DNA of 64,000 bases from Lewinellaceae bacterium (GTDB lineage Bacteria > Bacteroidota > Bacteroidia > Chitinophagales > Saprospiraceae). Shown here in pieces: positions 41,847 to 50,715 of the stretch. The notes beneath the pieces are model-generated. The model made no database searches. It was not told the origin of the DNA and saw only the letters and a program-made list of their open reading frames with translations. A program made the position numbers and the translations under genes. Within the stretch, counting starts at the first letter, position 1; the number at the start of each line of letters is the position of its first letter. The DNA lies in contig JADJWX010000004.1 of NCBI GenBank assembly GCA_016716135.1, forward strand, positions 248,001 through 312,000, in the 5' to 3' direction.

Positions 41847-44800
41847 ATGAAAAAAAAGTTTACGGACATTCTGCGGCTCTTCTTTTCCGTACTTGTACTT
41901 TGTAATTTCCATTCTCTTCAAGCCCAAACCGAACCCAAATTTTCGGACAAACCCGATGAGTTTTTAAACCAGATCGGTGACTTTCTGACGGCTTCCAAAC
42001 GGCCCGATATGGAAGAGGTAAACGCCGTGTTTAAGAAACAGGTCAAAGCTGGAATGTACTCAGCGGAGGACTTGCAGGGCATCATACGTATGACAAACCT
42101 GCTGGCCGAACAGCGGCTGGGCGCTTTTCCCTATTATAAAAGTTATATCAATGCCGTGACTTCCGCCAAGATGGACCCGGACAGCAGCCTGTTCCCGAAA
42201 TGGCACCAGTTTTTGGAAAAAGTGGTCGTCGATATCGAGCGCGGGCGCACTCGCCCGATTTCTCAAATCCTGGACTTTTCCGCCGACTTCATTGAGCAAC
42301 GCGCCTTCCAGGCCCGCGAGGCCGGTCTGATCGTATGGAAAATACAGGGCGGGAATTACCATTTTGAATACAAGGACAAAACCCCGGAACTGCACTGCCA
42401 GGGCGTAAACCTGATCGGGGTACGCAAGGCGGACTCGACCGTGGTGCGCGGCACAACCGGCGTCTATTTTCCGTTTGAAGGCGTCTGGCACGGCACCGGC
42501 GGCAATGTAAACTGGGCGGCCGCAGGCCTCGACTCCACGGTGTACGCCCGCCTGACAAATTATTCCGTGGAGGCAAAAAAACCGCTGTTCAAATGCGACT
42601 CGGCTGAGTTTTTCTATCCCTTGTATTTCCCGCAGGGCGGTATTTGGGGCCGGTTTGAAGAAAATGTCGTGGTGTCGAACACGAGCACGGCCGCGCAGTA
42701 CCCGCGGTTCGAGTCGTTTGACAAATCGCTTAAAATCGCAAAAATCGGCGAGGGCATTGAGTATGTCGGCGGTTTTAAATTGTGGGGCACGTCGGTGTAC
42801 GGCTACGGCAATGCCGGCAGCCCGGCCAAACTCACGATTTACAACAAAAAACGACAGCGCATTTTTTACGGCACCGCCGAACTGTTTATCATCCGGCGGG
42901 AGGTGAGTATTGTGGCGGAGGAGGTGAACGCCAAATTGTACATGGACGGCGACAGTTTGTTTCACCCGGCGGTCAATTTTCGCGTGGAAATCCCCAACCA
43001 GGTCATCCACCTCACCCGGGGCGAAAAAGGCTCCGAGCGCAACCCGTTTTTCTCTTCCTTTTACAACATGAACCTGGAGGCCGAAAAAGTATCGTGGTAC
43101 GTGGCGCACGACTCGCTGGAAATTGGCTCCCGGACCGGCCTGGCCAAGGGCGTCATGCAAAAAGTGGAGTTCGAAAGCAGCAACCGCTTCGACCCCAACG
43201 AGTACGTCCGCGCGCAAAACATCACCAGTGTCAACCCCATTTCCATCCTCTACCGGCTCATGCTGGAAACCCCGTACGACAGCGTCCGGCAAACGCGTAT
43301 TCTTTCGGACAACTCCTTCGCGGTGGCACTCAACCCCAAGTTCGACTACTCGAGCATTCAGACACTGCTGGCCGAAATGGTGGCCGACGGGTTTATCAAC
43401 TACTATTTCGACCGCCACGAAATCGAACCGCGCCCCAAACTCACCCACTACGCCCTGGCCAGCCAGGGAAAAAAAGACTTCGACTCCATCAAAATTGAAT
43501 CGGAAAGTATCAACTCCAACGCCAAACTCGACCTGAAAACCAAGGAAACAACGATTTTCGAAGTCAAACGCATCGAGCTCAGTTCCCGGCAAAAAACCGG
43601 CTTCATCCCCAATGCCAAGGCGATAACCTTGCTCAAAAACCGCGACATGCGCTTCGGCGGCAGGTTGTTTTCCGGTTTTGCACTGTTTGAAGGCCAGGAT
43701 ATGAATTTTGAGTACGACAAGTTTCACGTCGCCTTCGACTCGGTGCAGCACCTCGACTTTTACCTGCCCACCGGCGCCGAAGACAAGCGCGGCCAACCCA
43801 TTGCCGATGCCATGAACTCTACGGTGGAATACGTTTCCGGCATCCTCCTGGTTGATGCGCCGAACAACAAATCGGGAAAGGAAGACCTGTCTATTTTCCC
43901 CTCCCTGCAATCCAAAAAACACTCCTTCGTGTTTTACGATCGTTCGGGGATCCAGGAAGGCGTGTATGTGCGCGATTCGTTTTATTTCAAACTTGACCCG
44001 TTCTCGTTCAACGGCCTCGACAGCTACACCGCTGATCAACTGCGTTTCAAAGGGGAGATGTTCCCTGCCGGTATTTTCGATCCGTTCAAGGAAACCATTA
44101 TCGTGCGCGATCACGATAAATCGTTCGGGTTTATCCACCGGACGCCCCAGCAGGGCTATCCCACCTATTTCAAAAAAGGCAATTACACCGGACAGCTCGA
44201 CCTGAGTAATAAGGGCTTCCTGGGCAAAGGCACCGTGGAATACCTGACGGCCGATATCGAGTCGGAAGATATCGTGTTCCGGCCCAAACAAATGACCTGC
44301 ACCGCCCGCAAATTTTTCATGGAAGAAGACCGCGCCAGCGCCGTCAAAGTGCCGCAGGCCAGCGGCGAAGACGTAAAAGTAAACTGGCTGCCGTACCGCG
44401 ATTCGATGTACGTGGAAAGTAAAGCCAAGGCTTTTGAACTGTTCAAAGCACCCGGCTATACCCACAAAGGTGTGCTGGTGCTGACCCCCTCGGGATTGAA
44501 AGGGCGGGGCGAGTTCGAATGGTTTGGCGGTAAACTAACGGCCAGACTGATCGAGTACGGCCCCTTCCAGGCCAGCTCGGATACGGCCGACCTGCAAATC
44601 AAAGCCCTCAATGGTGAGGATATCGTGTTCGACTCCCGCAATGTGGACGGCGAGCTCGACTTTGATAAACAAACCGGTGTTTTTAAAGCCAACACTGCCG
44701 ACGCCACCACGACCCTGCCGCTGAACAAATACCGGACGTCCATGAACGAATTTACCTGGGACATGAAGGCTCAAACCGTGACGTTCAAAAGTGACGAGAA

Positions 44801-46397
44801 TAAGCCCGGCAACTTCGTGTCGATCGATGCCGACCAGGACACCCTGCAATTTCAGGGTAAAACGGCCCTGTACGACATGAAAAACAGCCAGCTTATGATC
44901 GGGGGCGTGGAAGTGATCAAATCTGCCGACGCGTACATTTATCCCGTGGATGGGAACATTGAGGTTGCTGCCGGCGGCACCCTGAAACAATTGCAGGAAG
45001 CCCGTATTCAGGCTGACACCGTGAGCAAATACCATACGATCAACCGCGCAACCGTGGATATTCTTGGAAAAAAACTGTACAAAGCCACGGGGTATTACGA
45101 GTACAACATTCCCGGCCACACCCAGGAAATATTTTTCAACAACATCATCGGCGAACGCCGGGGACCGGGTACGCCGTCCACCAAAAATGTACTGACCACG
45201 GCCAGCGGCCAGGTTAACGAAGCCGACAGCTTTCACATGGATGTGAAAACGCTTTACCAGGGCACGGTCATCCTGAGCGCCAACCAGCAAAACCTGCGCT
45301 TTGAGGGATTTGGCCGGCTCAAAACCAATTTCCTGAAATCGCCCTGGTTCAGTGTGTACACCGAGGTAGACAAAAATGACCCGACCATCCGGGTGAAAAA
45401 TGTAAAATCCATGGAAGACTACCTGTTGTTCATGGGTTTCTTCCTCTCCCGCGAATCCGGCGAATTGTACCCACGCATCCTCGAGGTTCCCTACGCCCGC
45501 ATAGACCGGCCCATCATCAATTGCGAAGGCGTGTTCAAATACAACACTGAAAAAGACATTTTCACTTTCGGCGACTCAGCCCGGGTAACCACCCCGGCAC
45601 TTTTCCGAGGCCCCAAAATGGAGTACGACAACAAAACCGGCGCACTCCAGGCCGAAGGCCCGCTCAACATCGGCAGCGGCCTCGAATACATGAAAGTCAC
45701 AGCCGCCGGACGCCTTAAAACCAGCTACGACATCCCCGACACGGTCCGCCACGTGGTCACCGGGGAATTCATGACCGGCATCGAAATGACGGTGCCCAAA
45801 GTCCTCATTGAAATGATGGTCAACGACATCAAGGCCTCCAGCTTCGATGCCACGGTGCCGCCCTTCAACAGCATGCAGGCTTTTTACCAGCCCGCCCTGA
45901 ACGAGTTTGTGACCGATGAAAAAGACCGCGAAGAAGCCCTGGCAAACCTTCGCAACAACTACGTCGTACTTCCAAAACAGGACAACAAATACACCGTCCT
46001 GCTCGGGCGCCATCCCGTGATCTGGAACCCGGACTACCAGTCGTTTATCAGCCTGGAAGACCGCATCCCGGTGATCGCCATCAACGGCGACCCCATCCAG
46101 AAAATGCTCACCACCTACGTGGAGTACAAAATGCCCGGCAACGAAGACGACCGTTTTTACCTCTACATCAAAGCTTCAGCCGACCTGTGGTATTTCTTCG
46201 GCTACCAGGCCGGCGCGCTCAACGTGGTGTCCAGCAGCACCCGTTTCAACGACGCGCTCCTTGGCCTCAAAGCCAAGGAAACGCAAATTAAAATGCCCGA
46301 CGGCGAGCTGTATGAAATTGTGGCGGCCAATCCGTCATTGGCCACGGCATTTGTCAATCGGGTGAAAAACGGCCGGAAACTGGAATCGACAGAGTAG
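41847..46397 (+). CDS. Very large exported beta-rich protein of unknown function
   Basis: This 1516-residue protein begins with a signal peptide (DILRLFFSVLVLCNFHSLQAQ) and has no further membrane helix and no T9SS tail. I recognise no catalytic motif. The sequence consists of long runs of short strands in repeating two-strand patterns (VDGELDFDKQTGVFKANTA, KMEYDNKTGALQAEGPLNIG, DTLQFQGKTALYDMKNSQLM) reminiscent of OstA/LptA-type or AsmA-like lipid-bridge folds. That similarity is by eye and weak. It stands alone between prmA and an M1 peptidase gene, with palindromic elements on both sides. I chose ATG 41847 at the signal peptide. Confidence 0.6.
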   Translation: MKKKFTDILRLFFSVLVLCNFHSLQAQTEPKFSDKPDEFLNQIGDFLTASKRPDMEEVNAVFKKQVKAGMYSAEDLQGIIRMTNLLAEQRLGAFPYYKSYINAVTSAKMDPDSSLFPKWHQFLEKVVVDIERGRTRPISQILDFSADFIEQRAFQAREAGLIVWKIQGGNYHFEYKDKTPELHCQGVNLIGVRKADSTVVRGTTGVYFPFEGVWHGTGGNVNWAAAGLDSTVYARLTNYSVEAKKPLFKCDSAEFFYPLYFPQGGIWGRFEENVVVSNTSTAAQYPRFESFDKSLKIAKIGEGIEYVGGFKLWGTSVYGYGNAGSPAKLTIYNKKRQRIFYGTAELFIIRREVSIVAEEVNAKLYMDGDSLFHPAVNFRVEIPNQVIHLTRGEKGSERNPFFSSFYNMNLEAEKVSWYVAHDSLEIGSRTGLAKGVMQKVEFESSNRFDPNEYVRAQNITSVNPISILYRLMLETPYDSVRQTRILSDNSFAVALNPKFDYSSIQTLLAEMVADGFINYYFDRHEIEPRPKLTHYALASQGKKDFDSIKIESESINSNAKLDLKTKETTIFEVKRIELSSRQKTGFIPNAKAITLLKNRDMRFGGRLFSGFALFEGQDMNFEYDKFHVAFDSVQHLDFYLPTGAEDKRGQPIADAMNSTVEYVSGILLVDAPNNKSGKEDLSIFPSLQSKKHSFVFYDRSGIQEGVYVRDSFYFKLDPFSFNGLDSYTADQLRFKGEMFPAGIFDPFKETIIVRDHDKSFGFIHRTPQQGYPTYFKKGNYTGQLDLSNKGFLGKGTVEYLTADIESEDIVFRPKQMTCTARKFFMEEDRASAVKVPQASGEDVKVNWLPYRDSMYVESKAKAFELFKAPGYTHKGVLVLTPSGLKGRGEFEWFGGKLTARLIEYGPFQASSDTADLQIKALNGEDIVFDSRNVDGELDFDKQTGVFKANTADATTTLPLNKYRTSMNEFTWDMKAQTVTFKSDENKPGNFVSIDADQDTLQFQGKTALYDMKNSQLMIGGVEVIKSADAYIYPVDGNIEVAAGGTLKQLQEARIQADTVSKYHTINRATVDILGKKLYKATGYYEYNIPGHTQEIFFNNIIGERRGPGTPSTKNVLTTASGQVNEADSFHMDVKTLYQGTVILSANQQNLRFEGFGRLKTNFLKSPWFSVYTEVDKNDPTIRVKNVKSMEDYLLFMGFFLSRESGELYPRILEVPYARIDRPIINCEGVFKYNTEKDIFTFGDSARVTTPALFRGPKMEYDNKTGALQAEGPLNIGSGLEYMKVTAAGRLKTSYDIPDTVRHVVTGEFMTGIEMTVPKVLIEMMVNDIKASSFDATVPPFNSMQAFYQPALNEFVTDEKDREEALANLRNNYVVLPKQDNKYTVLLGRHPVIWNPDYQSFISLEDRIPVIAINGDPIQKMLTTYVEYKMPGNEDDRFYLYIKASADLWYFFGYQAGALNVVSSSTRFNDALLGLKAKETQIKMPDGELYEIVAANPSLATAFVNRVKNGRKLESTE

Positions 46398-46431
46398 TAG
46401 ATTTTTATTCAAAACAGAAATACGGATATGC

Positions 46432-46640
46432 GTCATCCCGAATTTTCCAAATGACTTCGGAGAAGTCAAATATTTGTAGATCAGAGATTTAAGGGCGCTC
46501 GACGACCTCGGAGAGGTCGCATGTACAGGGTTAACACCTGGATATTCGACCTCGCCGAGGTCGTGTAACGTGGAACCGCAACATTTCTACAAATATTCGA
46601 CCTCTCCGAGGTCTTTTTATAAGGGAAAATTTGGGATGAC
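46432..46640. repeat. Nested palindromic element built from four GACCTCGG-type palindromes
   Basis: Outer ends GTCATCCC (46432) and GGGATGAC (46640) are inverted. The next 28-bp layers, 46453-46480 and 46586-46613, are inverted copies with few changes (GAC(C/T)TCGGAGA(A/G)GTC followed by AATATTTGTAGA). Inside are GACCTCGGAGAGGTCG and CGACCTCGCCGAGGTCG. The whole folds as a branched hairpin. It fills the gap between the giant exported protein and the M1 peptidase. Confidence 0.85.
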
Positions 46641-46665
46641 TCTTGTCCTAAAACCAACTTATCCC

Positions 46666-49080
46666 ATGCGCATTTACCTGCTTTTCCTTGGCCTCCTTCC
46701 GGCTTTTACCACTATTGCCCAAAAAAGAATTCACGCCGCCGACTGGTGCGCCGCCGGAAAGCAACCGATGATCGCGCCACCAGCCGCAGCGGATGATTTG
46801 CGCAGCGATTCCATTGATATCCTGAGCACCACGATCGCGTTGTCTGCAACCGATTTCGCCAAACAGGAAATTAACGGATATGCCCTGATTGAGTTTGCCG
46901 CCAAAGTGGACGGCGTTGCCGAAATCCGGCTCGATTTGCTCAACATGACCATCGATCAGGTTGCTCCGGCCGCCAATTGGTCGTACGACGGCGCGCTCCT
47001 GCAAATCGAACTGGACACCGCCTTGAACACGGGGCAGGAAAAAACCATCCGGATCGACTACCATGGAAACCCTGTGCAGGACGCTTCCGGCTGGGGCGGT
47101 TTTTATTGGCAGGGAAATTTTGCCTACAACCTCGGCGTGGGTTTTGCCGCCGACCCGCACAATTTTGGCCGCGCCTGGTTTCCCTGTTTCGACAATTTCA
47201 CAGAGCGATGCCGGTTTACTTTTCTGATCACCACCCCGGCAGACAAACCGGCTTTTTGCAACGGGCGCCTGATTTCCAGAACCTCGCAACCCGGTGGCAA
47301 CCTCCTGTCGCACTGGGCAATCGACGACCCGATTCCCTCCTACCTGGTCGGCATGGCTGCCGGCCCCTATGCTACCTTCCGCCGCGAATACGCCGGCGAA
47401 AACGGCCCGGTTCCCGTCGAAATTGCTGTGGCGCCAGCCGATTCGAACAAACTTAAAACCTCATTCCAGCACCTGCCGGATGCGCTGGCGGCGTTTGAAC
47501 ACTGGTTTGGCCCCTACCGCTGGAACAAAATCGGCTATTCCATCGTGCCGTTCAGCCAGGGAGCGATGGAGCATGCCACCAATATCGCCTACATGAATAT
47601 TGCCGTAGACGGCAGCCTGAGCTGGGAAACCCTGATGGCGCACGAACTCAGCCACCAATGGTGGGGCAACCTGGCGACCTGCAGTACCGCCGAAGACATG
47701 TGGCTCAACGAAGGCTGGGCAACCTATTCCGAGCACTTGTTCCTCGAACAGGTCTACGGCCGCGAGCGCTACCTGGAGGAGGTGCAAAGCAATTTCCTGA
47801 ACGTGCTCGAAAACACGCATGTCAGCGAAGGCGGTTACCGGGCGGTCAGCGGCCTGCCGCACGACCTGACCTACGGCAGCCATGTGTACGACAAAGGCGC
47901 CGTGGTGGCGCACAACCTGCGCGGCTACCTGGGCGACACGCTTTTCCGCGACGGTTTGCGGGAAACACTCGACGATCAGGCATTCCAGGATTGGAGCAGC
48001 GCCGGCTTCCGGGACAAACTCGGTGCAGCCACCGGCGTCGACCTCACCGATTTTTTCAACGACTGGGTGTTCCAGCCGGGATTCGCCGATTTTACCATCG
48101 ACTCCCTGCAAATCACTTTTTCGCCGGTGGATGCCCCTACGCGGATTGCACTTTTTGTCAAACAAAAACTGCGCGGCGCCGCGCATTTTTACCAAAATGT
48201 GCCCCTGGAATTTTCGGTAGTCGATCCCTTCGGAAACCGGTTGTACCGCACAGCCCGGGTGTCGGGGGAAACGGACAGCGTGGAAATTACCGTTCCCGCC
48301 TGGGGATTTTTTCCTGCAAAAGTATGGGTGAACACCCGCCGGCAGCTCACGTTCGCCCGGGCGGAAAAAGAACTGACCGTGAAAAGCGCCGGCACCGCCA
48401 ATTTTGCCCCGGCACGCCTGCTGGTCACTGTCAAAAATCTGCCGCAAGACAGCGCGCTCATCCGGGTCGAACACCACTACGCCATGCCCGATACTGCCGG
48501 CACCGCCAATCCGCTGAATTTCCGGTTGAGCAATCGCTACTGGGCGGTAGATGCGCTTCAACCCTTCGAAGCGGAGGCTACCATCATTTACGACGGCAAC
48601 GGCAATCTGGACCAACTCGACACCGAATTATTTGACCAAACCGGCCCCAACGAAGACAGCATCATCCTCGCCTACCGGCCCGGCCCGGGTCATCCCTGGC
48701 AGGAGCATCCAAATTATATCAAAAACACCGTGGGCTCAGCGCAAAACCGGTATGGTATTCTCCGGCCGTTGGATTTACCTTTGGGCCAATACGCGATTGC
48801 GAAAGGCAGCGGTACGGTAGCCGTGCAAACACCGTCAACCAGTTCCCTGCAAGCCCGGGTTTCACCCAACCCGGCCAACGGTTGGGTACGCATCGAAACC
48901 AACCTGCCTTTTGAGCAAATTCAGGTTTTCAATGCAGCCGGCGAACTCGTTTTGGAGCAAAAACAGGAAGCCGCCAAAGCCGTTAAACTCGGAACAAGTG
49001 GCTGGGCAGCCGGTACGTACTGGGCGATACTGCGGGGAAATGCGGGCCTCGGTGTTGCCGGGCCGTTTCTGGTGCATTGA
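46666..49080 (+). CDS. M1-family metallopeptidase with T9SS sorting domain
   Basis: This 804-residue protein has a signal peptide (RIYLLFLGLLPAFTTIAQ) and the gluzincin zinc site HELSHQWWGN (H326, E327, H330) with the third ligand E349 in WLNEGWATY, as in aminopeptidase N. The usual substrate-binding GAMEN motif reads GAMEH here (299-303), so classical aminopeptidase activity may be altered. The C-terminus (VSPNPANGWVRIETNLPFEQ through WAAGTYWAIL) is a T9SS sorting domain, placing the enzyme outside the cell. ATG 46666 is chosen; open frame upstream runs into the palindromic element. Confidence 0.88.
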   Translation: MRIYLLFLGLLPAFTTIAQKRIHAADWCAAGKQPMIAPPAAADDLRSDSIDILSTTIALSATDFAKQEINGYALIEFAAKVDGVAEIRLDLLNMTIDQVAPAANWSYDGALLQIELDTALNTGQEKTIRIDYHGNPVQDASGWGGFYWQGNFAYNLGVGFAADPHNFGRAWFPCFDNFTERCRFTFLITTPADKPAFCNGRLISRTSQPGGNLLSHWAIDDPIPSYLVGMAAGPYATFRREYAGENGPVPVEIAVAPADSNKLKTSFQHLPDALAAFEHWFGPYRWNKIGYSIVPFSQGAMEHATNIAYMNIAVDGSLSWETLMAHELSHQWWGNLATCSTAEDMWLNEGWATYSEHLFLEQVYGRERYLEEVQSNFLNVLENTHVSEGGYRAVSGLPHDLTYGSHVYDKGAVVAHNLRGYLGDTLFRDGLRETLDDQAFQDWSSAGFRDKLGAATGVDLTDFFNDWVFQPGFADFTIDSLQITFSPVDAPTRIALFVKQKLRGAAHFYQNVPLEFSVVDPFGNRLYRTARVSGETDSVEITVPAWGFFPAKVWVNTRRQLTFARAEKELTVKSAGTANFAPARLLVTVKNLPQDSALIRVEHHYAMPDTAGTANPLNFRLSNRYWAVDALQPFEAEATIIYDGNGNLDQLDTELFDQTGPNEDSIILAYRPGPGHPWQEHPNYIKNTVGSAQNRYGILRPLDLPLGQYAIAKGSGTVAVQTPSTSSLQARVSPNPANGWVRIETNLPFEQIQVFNAAGELVLEQKQEAAKAVKLGTSGWAAGTYWAILRGNAGLGVAGPFLVH

Positions 49081-49124
49081 AGCCACGGAATGTTGCCGTT
49101 TCTCAGGCTGGATCACACAACCTT

Positions 49125-49907
49125 TTACCAGGTCCGGTCCTGATTCCAAAACGGCGGAAAAAACGTGTCGTTTTGTTGTGCGCGCAGCCGGGCCTCCTCT
49201 TCGGCTTCGAGGGCGCGCTGGGCTTTTGTTTTTTCAAAAATATCCCGCGGGAGGAAAAACGTTTTTTCCTGGTTGCGCTCTTCGGCAAAAGGATCGTGCC
49301 GCTCCAGTTCATCGTCTTCGAGTTCGCCTTTGAACCAAAAAGACGTAAAAATGCCGGCCAGACTGCCGAGCAAGTGGCTTTCCCAGGATATGCCGTCCTG
49401 ATCGGGTAAAATGCCCAGAAACATCCCGCTGTAAAAAATCATGACGATAAGGGCCAGGATAATCGAGCGCAGGCTGCGCCGGAAAATGCCGTTCCAAAAA
49501 ATAAACGCCACCAGGCCGTACACCACGCCGCTGGCCCCGATGTGCAAAACAGGCCGCGCCAGCAACCAAACGGAAATGCCGGTCAAAAAGTAGATCATCC
49601 AAAAGGCGCGCATAGACACTTTCCGGTAGAAATACAGGGTAAGCGCCGTCAATACCAAAAGCGGAAAGGTATTCGAGGCCAGGTGCCCCCAACTACCGTG
49701 CACCAGCGGAGCGGTCACAATACCCCGCAAACCCCACAGTCGCCTGGGCATAATTCCGTACCAGCCGGGGTCGGCGCCCACAAGTGTCAGGTAGGAATGA
49801 ATCAGCCAGATAAACCCGACAGCGGCCAGCGGGAAACGCAGGCTGTCGTAAAAATGCCGTTGGGTGAGGCCCAGGCTGTCCGATTCGCTGTCAAAAAGGG
49901 CGCGCAT
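49125..49907 (-). CDS. Rhomboid-family intramembrane serine protease
   Basis: This 260-residue protein has about six membrane helices, with the rhomboid marks HGSWGHLASNTFPL, the catalytic serine in HIGASGVVYGL and the catalytic histidine in ISWESHLLGSLAG. A basic/acidic cytosolic C-terminal tail of about 65 residues (LEDDELERHDPFAEERNQEK) is unusual in length and coil-forming. Rhomboids cut within membrane helices; the substrate is unknown. It is convergent with the M1 peptidase gene. Confidence 0.9.
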   Translation of the reverse strand: MRALFDSESDSLGLTQRHFYDSLRFPLAAVGFIWLIHSYLTLVGADPGWYGIMPRRLWGLRGIVTAPLVHGSWGHLASNTFPLLVLTALTLYFYRKVSMRAFWMIYFLTGISVWLLARPVLHIGASGVVYGLVAFIFWNGIFRRSLRSIILALIVMIFYSGMFLGILPDQDGISWESHLLGSLAGIFTSFWFKGELEDDELERHDPFAEERNQEKTFFLPRDIFEKTKAQRALEAEEEARLRAQQNDTFFPPFWNQDRTW

Positions 49908-49944
49908 GGTGTAGTTCGATATTGGGATATTGGGATATTGAAAA

Positions 49945-50595
49945 TTATGGTTTGCCGAATTGGAGTGTCAGGCCGATGCCCAAAACAGGCTGCCCTGCCG
50001 GCGATGCCTGGAACCTGGGCTGAACCCGGAAACTAAGGTCATCGCTCACATCAAACCGGCCCAGGTGCGCATCTACGAAGGCCTCTGTAGCCGTCAGGAT
50101 ATATGCCAAACCCAAAAAAAGCGATGTTTGTTCAACGTAGCGCCGCCATTGATCGCGGTATTGTTTCAGGCTGGTGGCATCCAGTTGGTTGTACGGCGCT
50201 TCTGTGGGATTGGTGTTGGGGTCGCCGTCAACCACCCATTTGTAATTGTCCCGCAACCGCTTGTATTCCCGGATATTGTCGATCTCGAAATAGGTTATCC
50301 CGCCCAATACGCCGTACACTATCGGGAGTTTCCACCAGCGTTTGTTGTACGCCTGGCCGGCGCCGGGCAAGGCCAGCGATAACAATACCGCGGTCTTCGG
50401 ATTCGGGTAATCTTTTGTGAAAATGCGGCGTATGAATCCCGGTTTTCGCGCACCAGCGGCCGTATCCGGTTCAACTGCCGGCGTATCCACAACCGGTGAG
50501 GCCAGGGTATCTACCGGAACAGACAGGCTATCCGGTTGTTGGGCCCGGCCTAAGGAAGCACTGAAAAAGCTCAGAAGAACGATCAGGATACGCAT
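49945..50595 (-). CDS. DUF5683 exported protein
   Basis: This 216-residue protein has a signal peptide (RILIVLLSFFSASLGRAQ) and the DUF5683 core (NPKTAVLLSLALPGAGQAYNKRWWKLPIVY, then FLGLAYILTATEAFVDAHL), ending in a short beta-strand stretch. The family is widespread in Bacteroidota and is probably in the outer membrane or periplasm, with no known role. A long Pro/Thr/Val linker (PVDTLASPVVDTPAVEPD) follows the signal. The gene lies 37 bp upstream of the rhomboid gene on the same strand and may share its transcript. Confidence 0.78.
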   Translation of the reverse strand: MRILIVLLSFFSASLGRAQQPDSLSVPVDTLASPVVDTPAVEPDTAAGARKPGFIRRIFTKDYPNPKTAVLLSLALPGAGQAYNKRWWKLPIVYGVLGGITYFEIDNIREYKRLRDNYKWVVDGDPNTNPTEAPYNQLDATSLKQYRDQWRRYVEQTSLFLGLAYILTATEAFVDAHLGRFDVSDDLSFRVQPRFQASPAGQPVLGIGLTLQFGKP

Positions 50596-50640
50596 GTGGC
50601 AAAAGTAACGTTTGAGGGTGGAATACGTTGCGTGAGCCCA

Positions 50641-50715
50641 AACCAGTCAGGTCAATTTTAAACAAAACGGGCTCCTGCCTGGAGCCCGTTTTGTTTAAAA
50701 TTGACCTGACTGGTT
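50641..50715. terminator. Perfect 35-bp inverted repeat and terminator
   Basis: Bases 50641-50675 are inverted without mismatch at 50681-50715 around the 5-base loop TGCCT. The inner part (GGGCTCC/GGAGCCC flanked by AAACAAAA and TTTTGTTT) is a classical bidirectional terminator. The outer part overlaps the stop codon of the DUF5689 gene. The total arm length is far more than termination needs. Confidence 0.92.

Noticed and set aside
42060..44465. Minus-strand open frame of 801 codons inside the 1516-residue gene
   Set aside because: Rich in His and Val runs typical of antisense translation of GC-rich codons; the plus strand gives a signal peptide and regular strand pattern.
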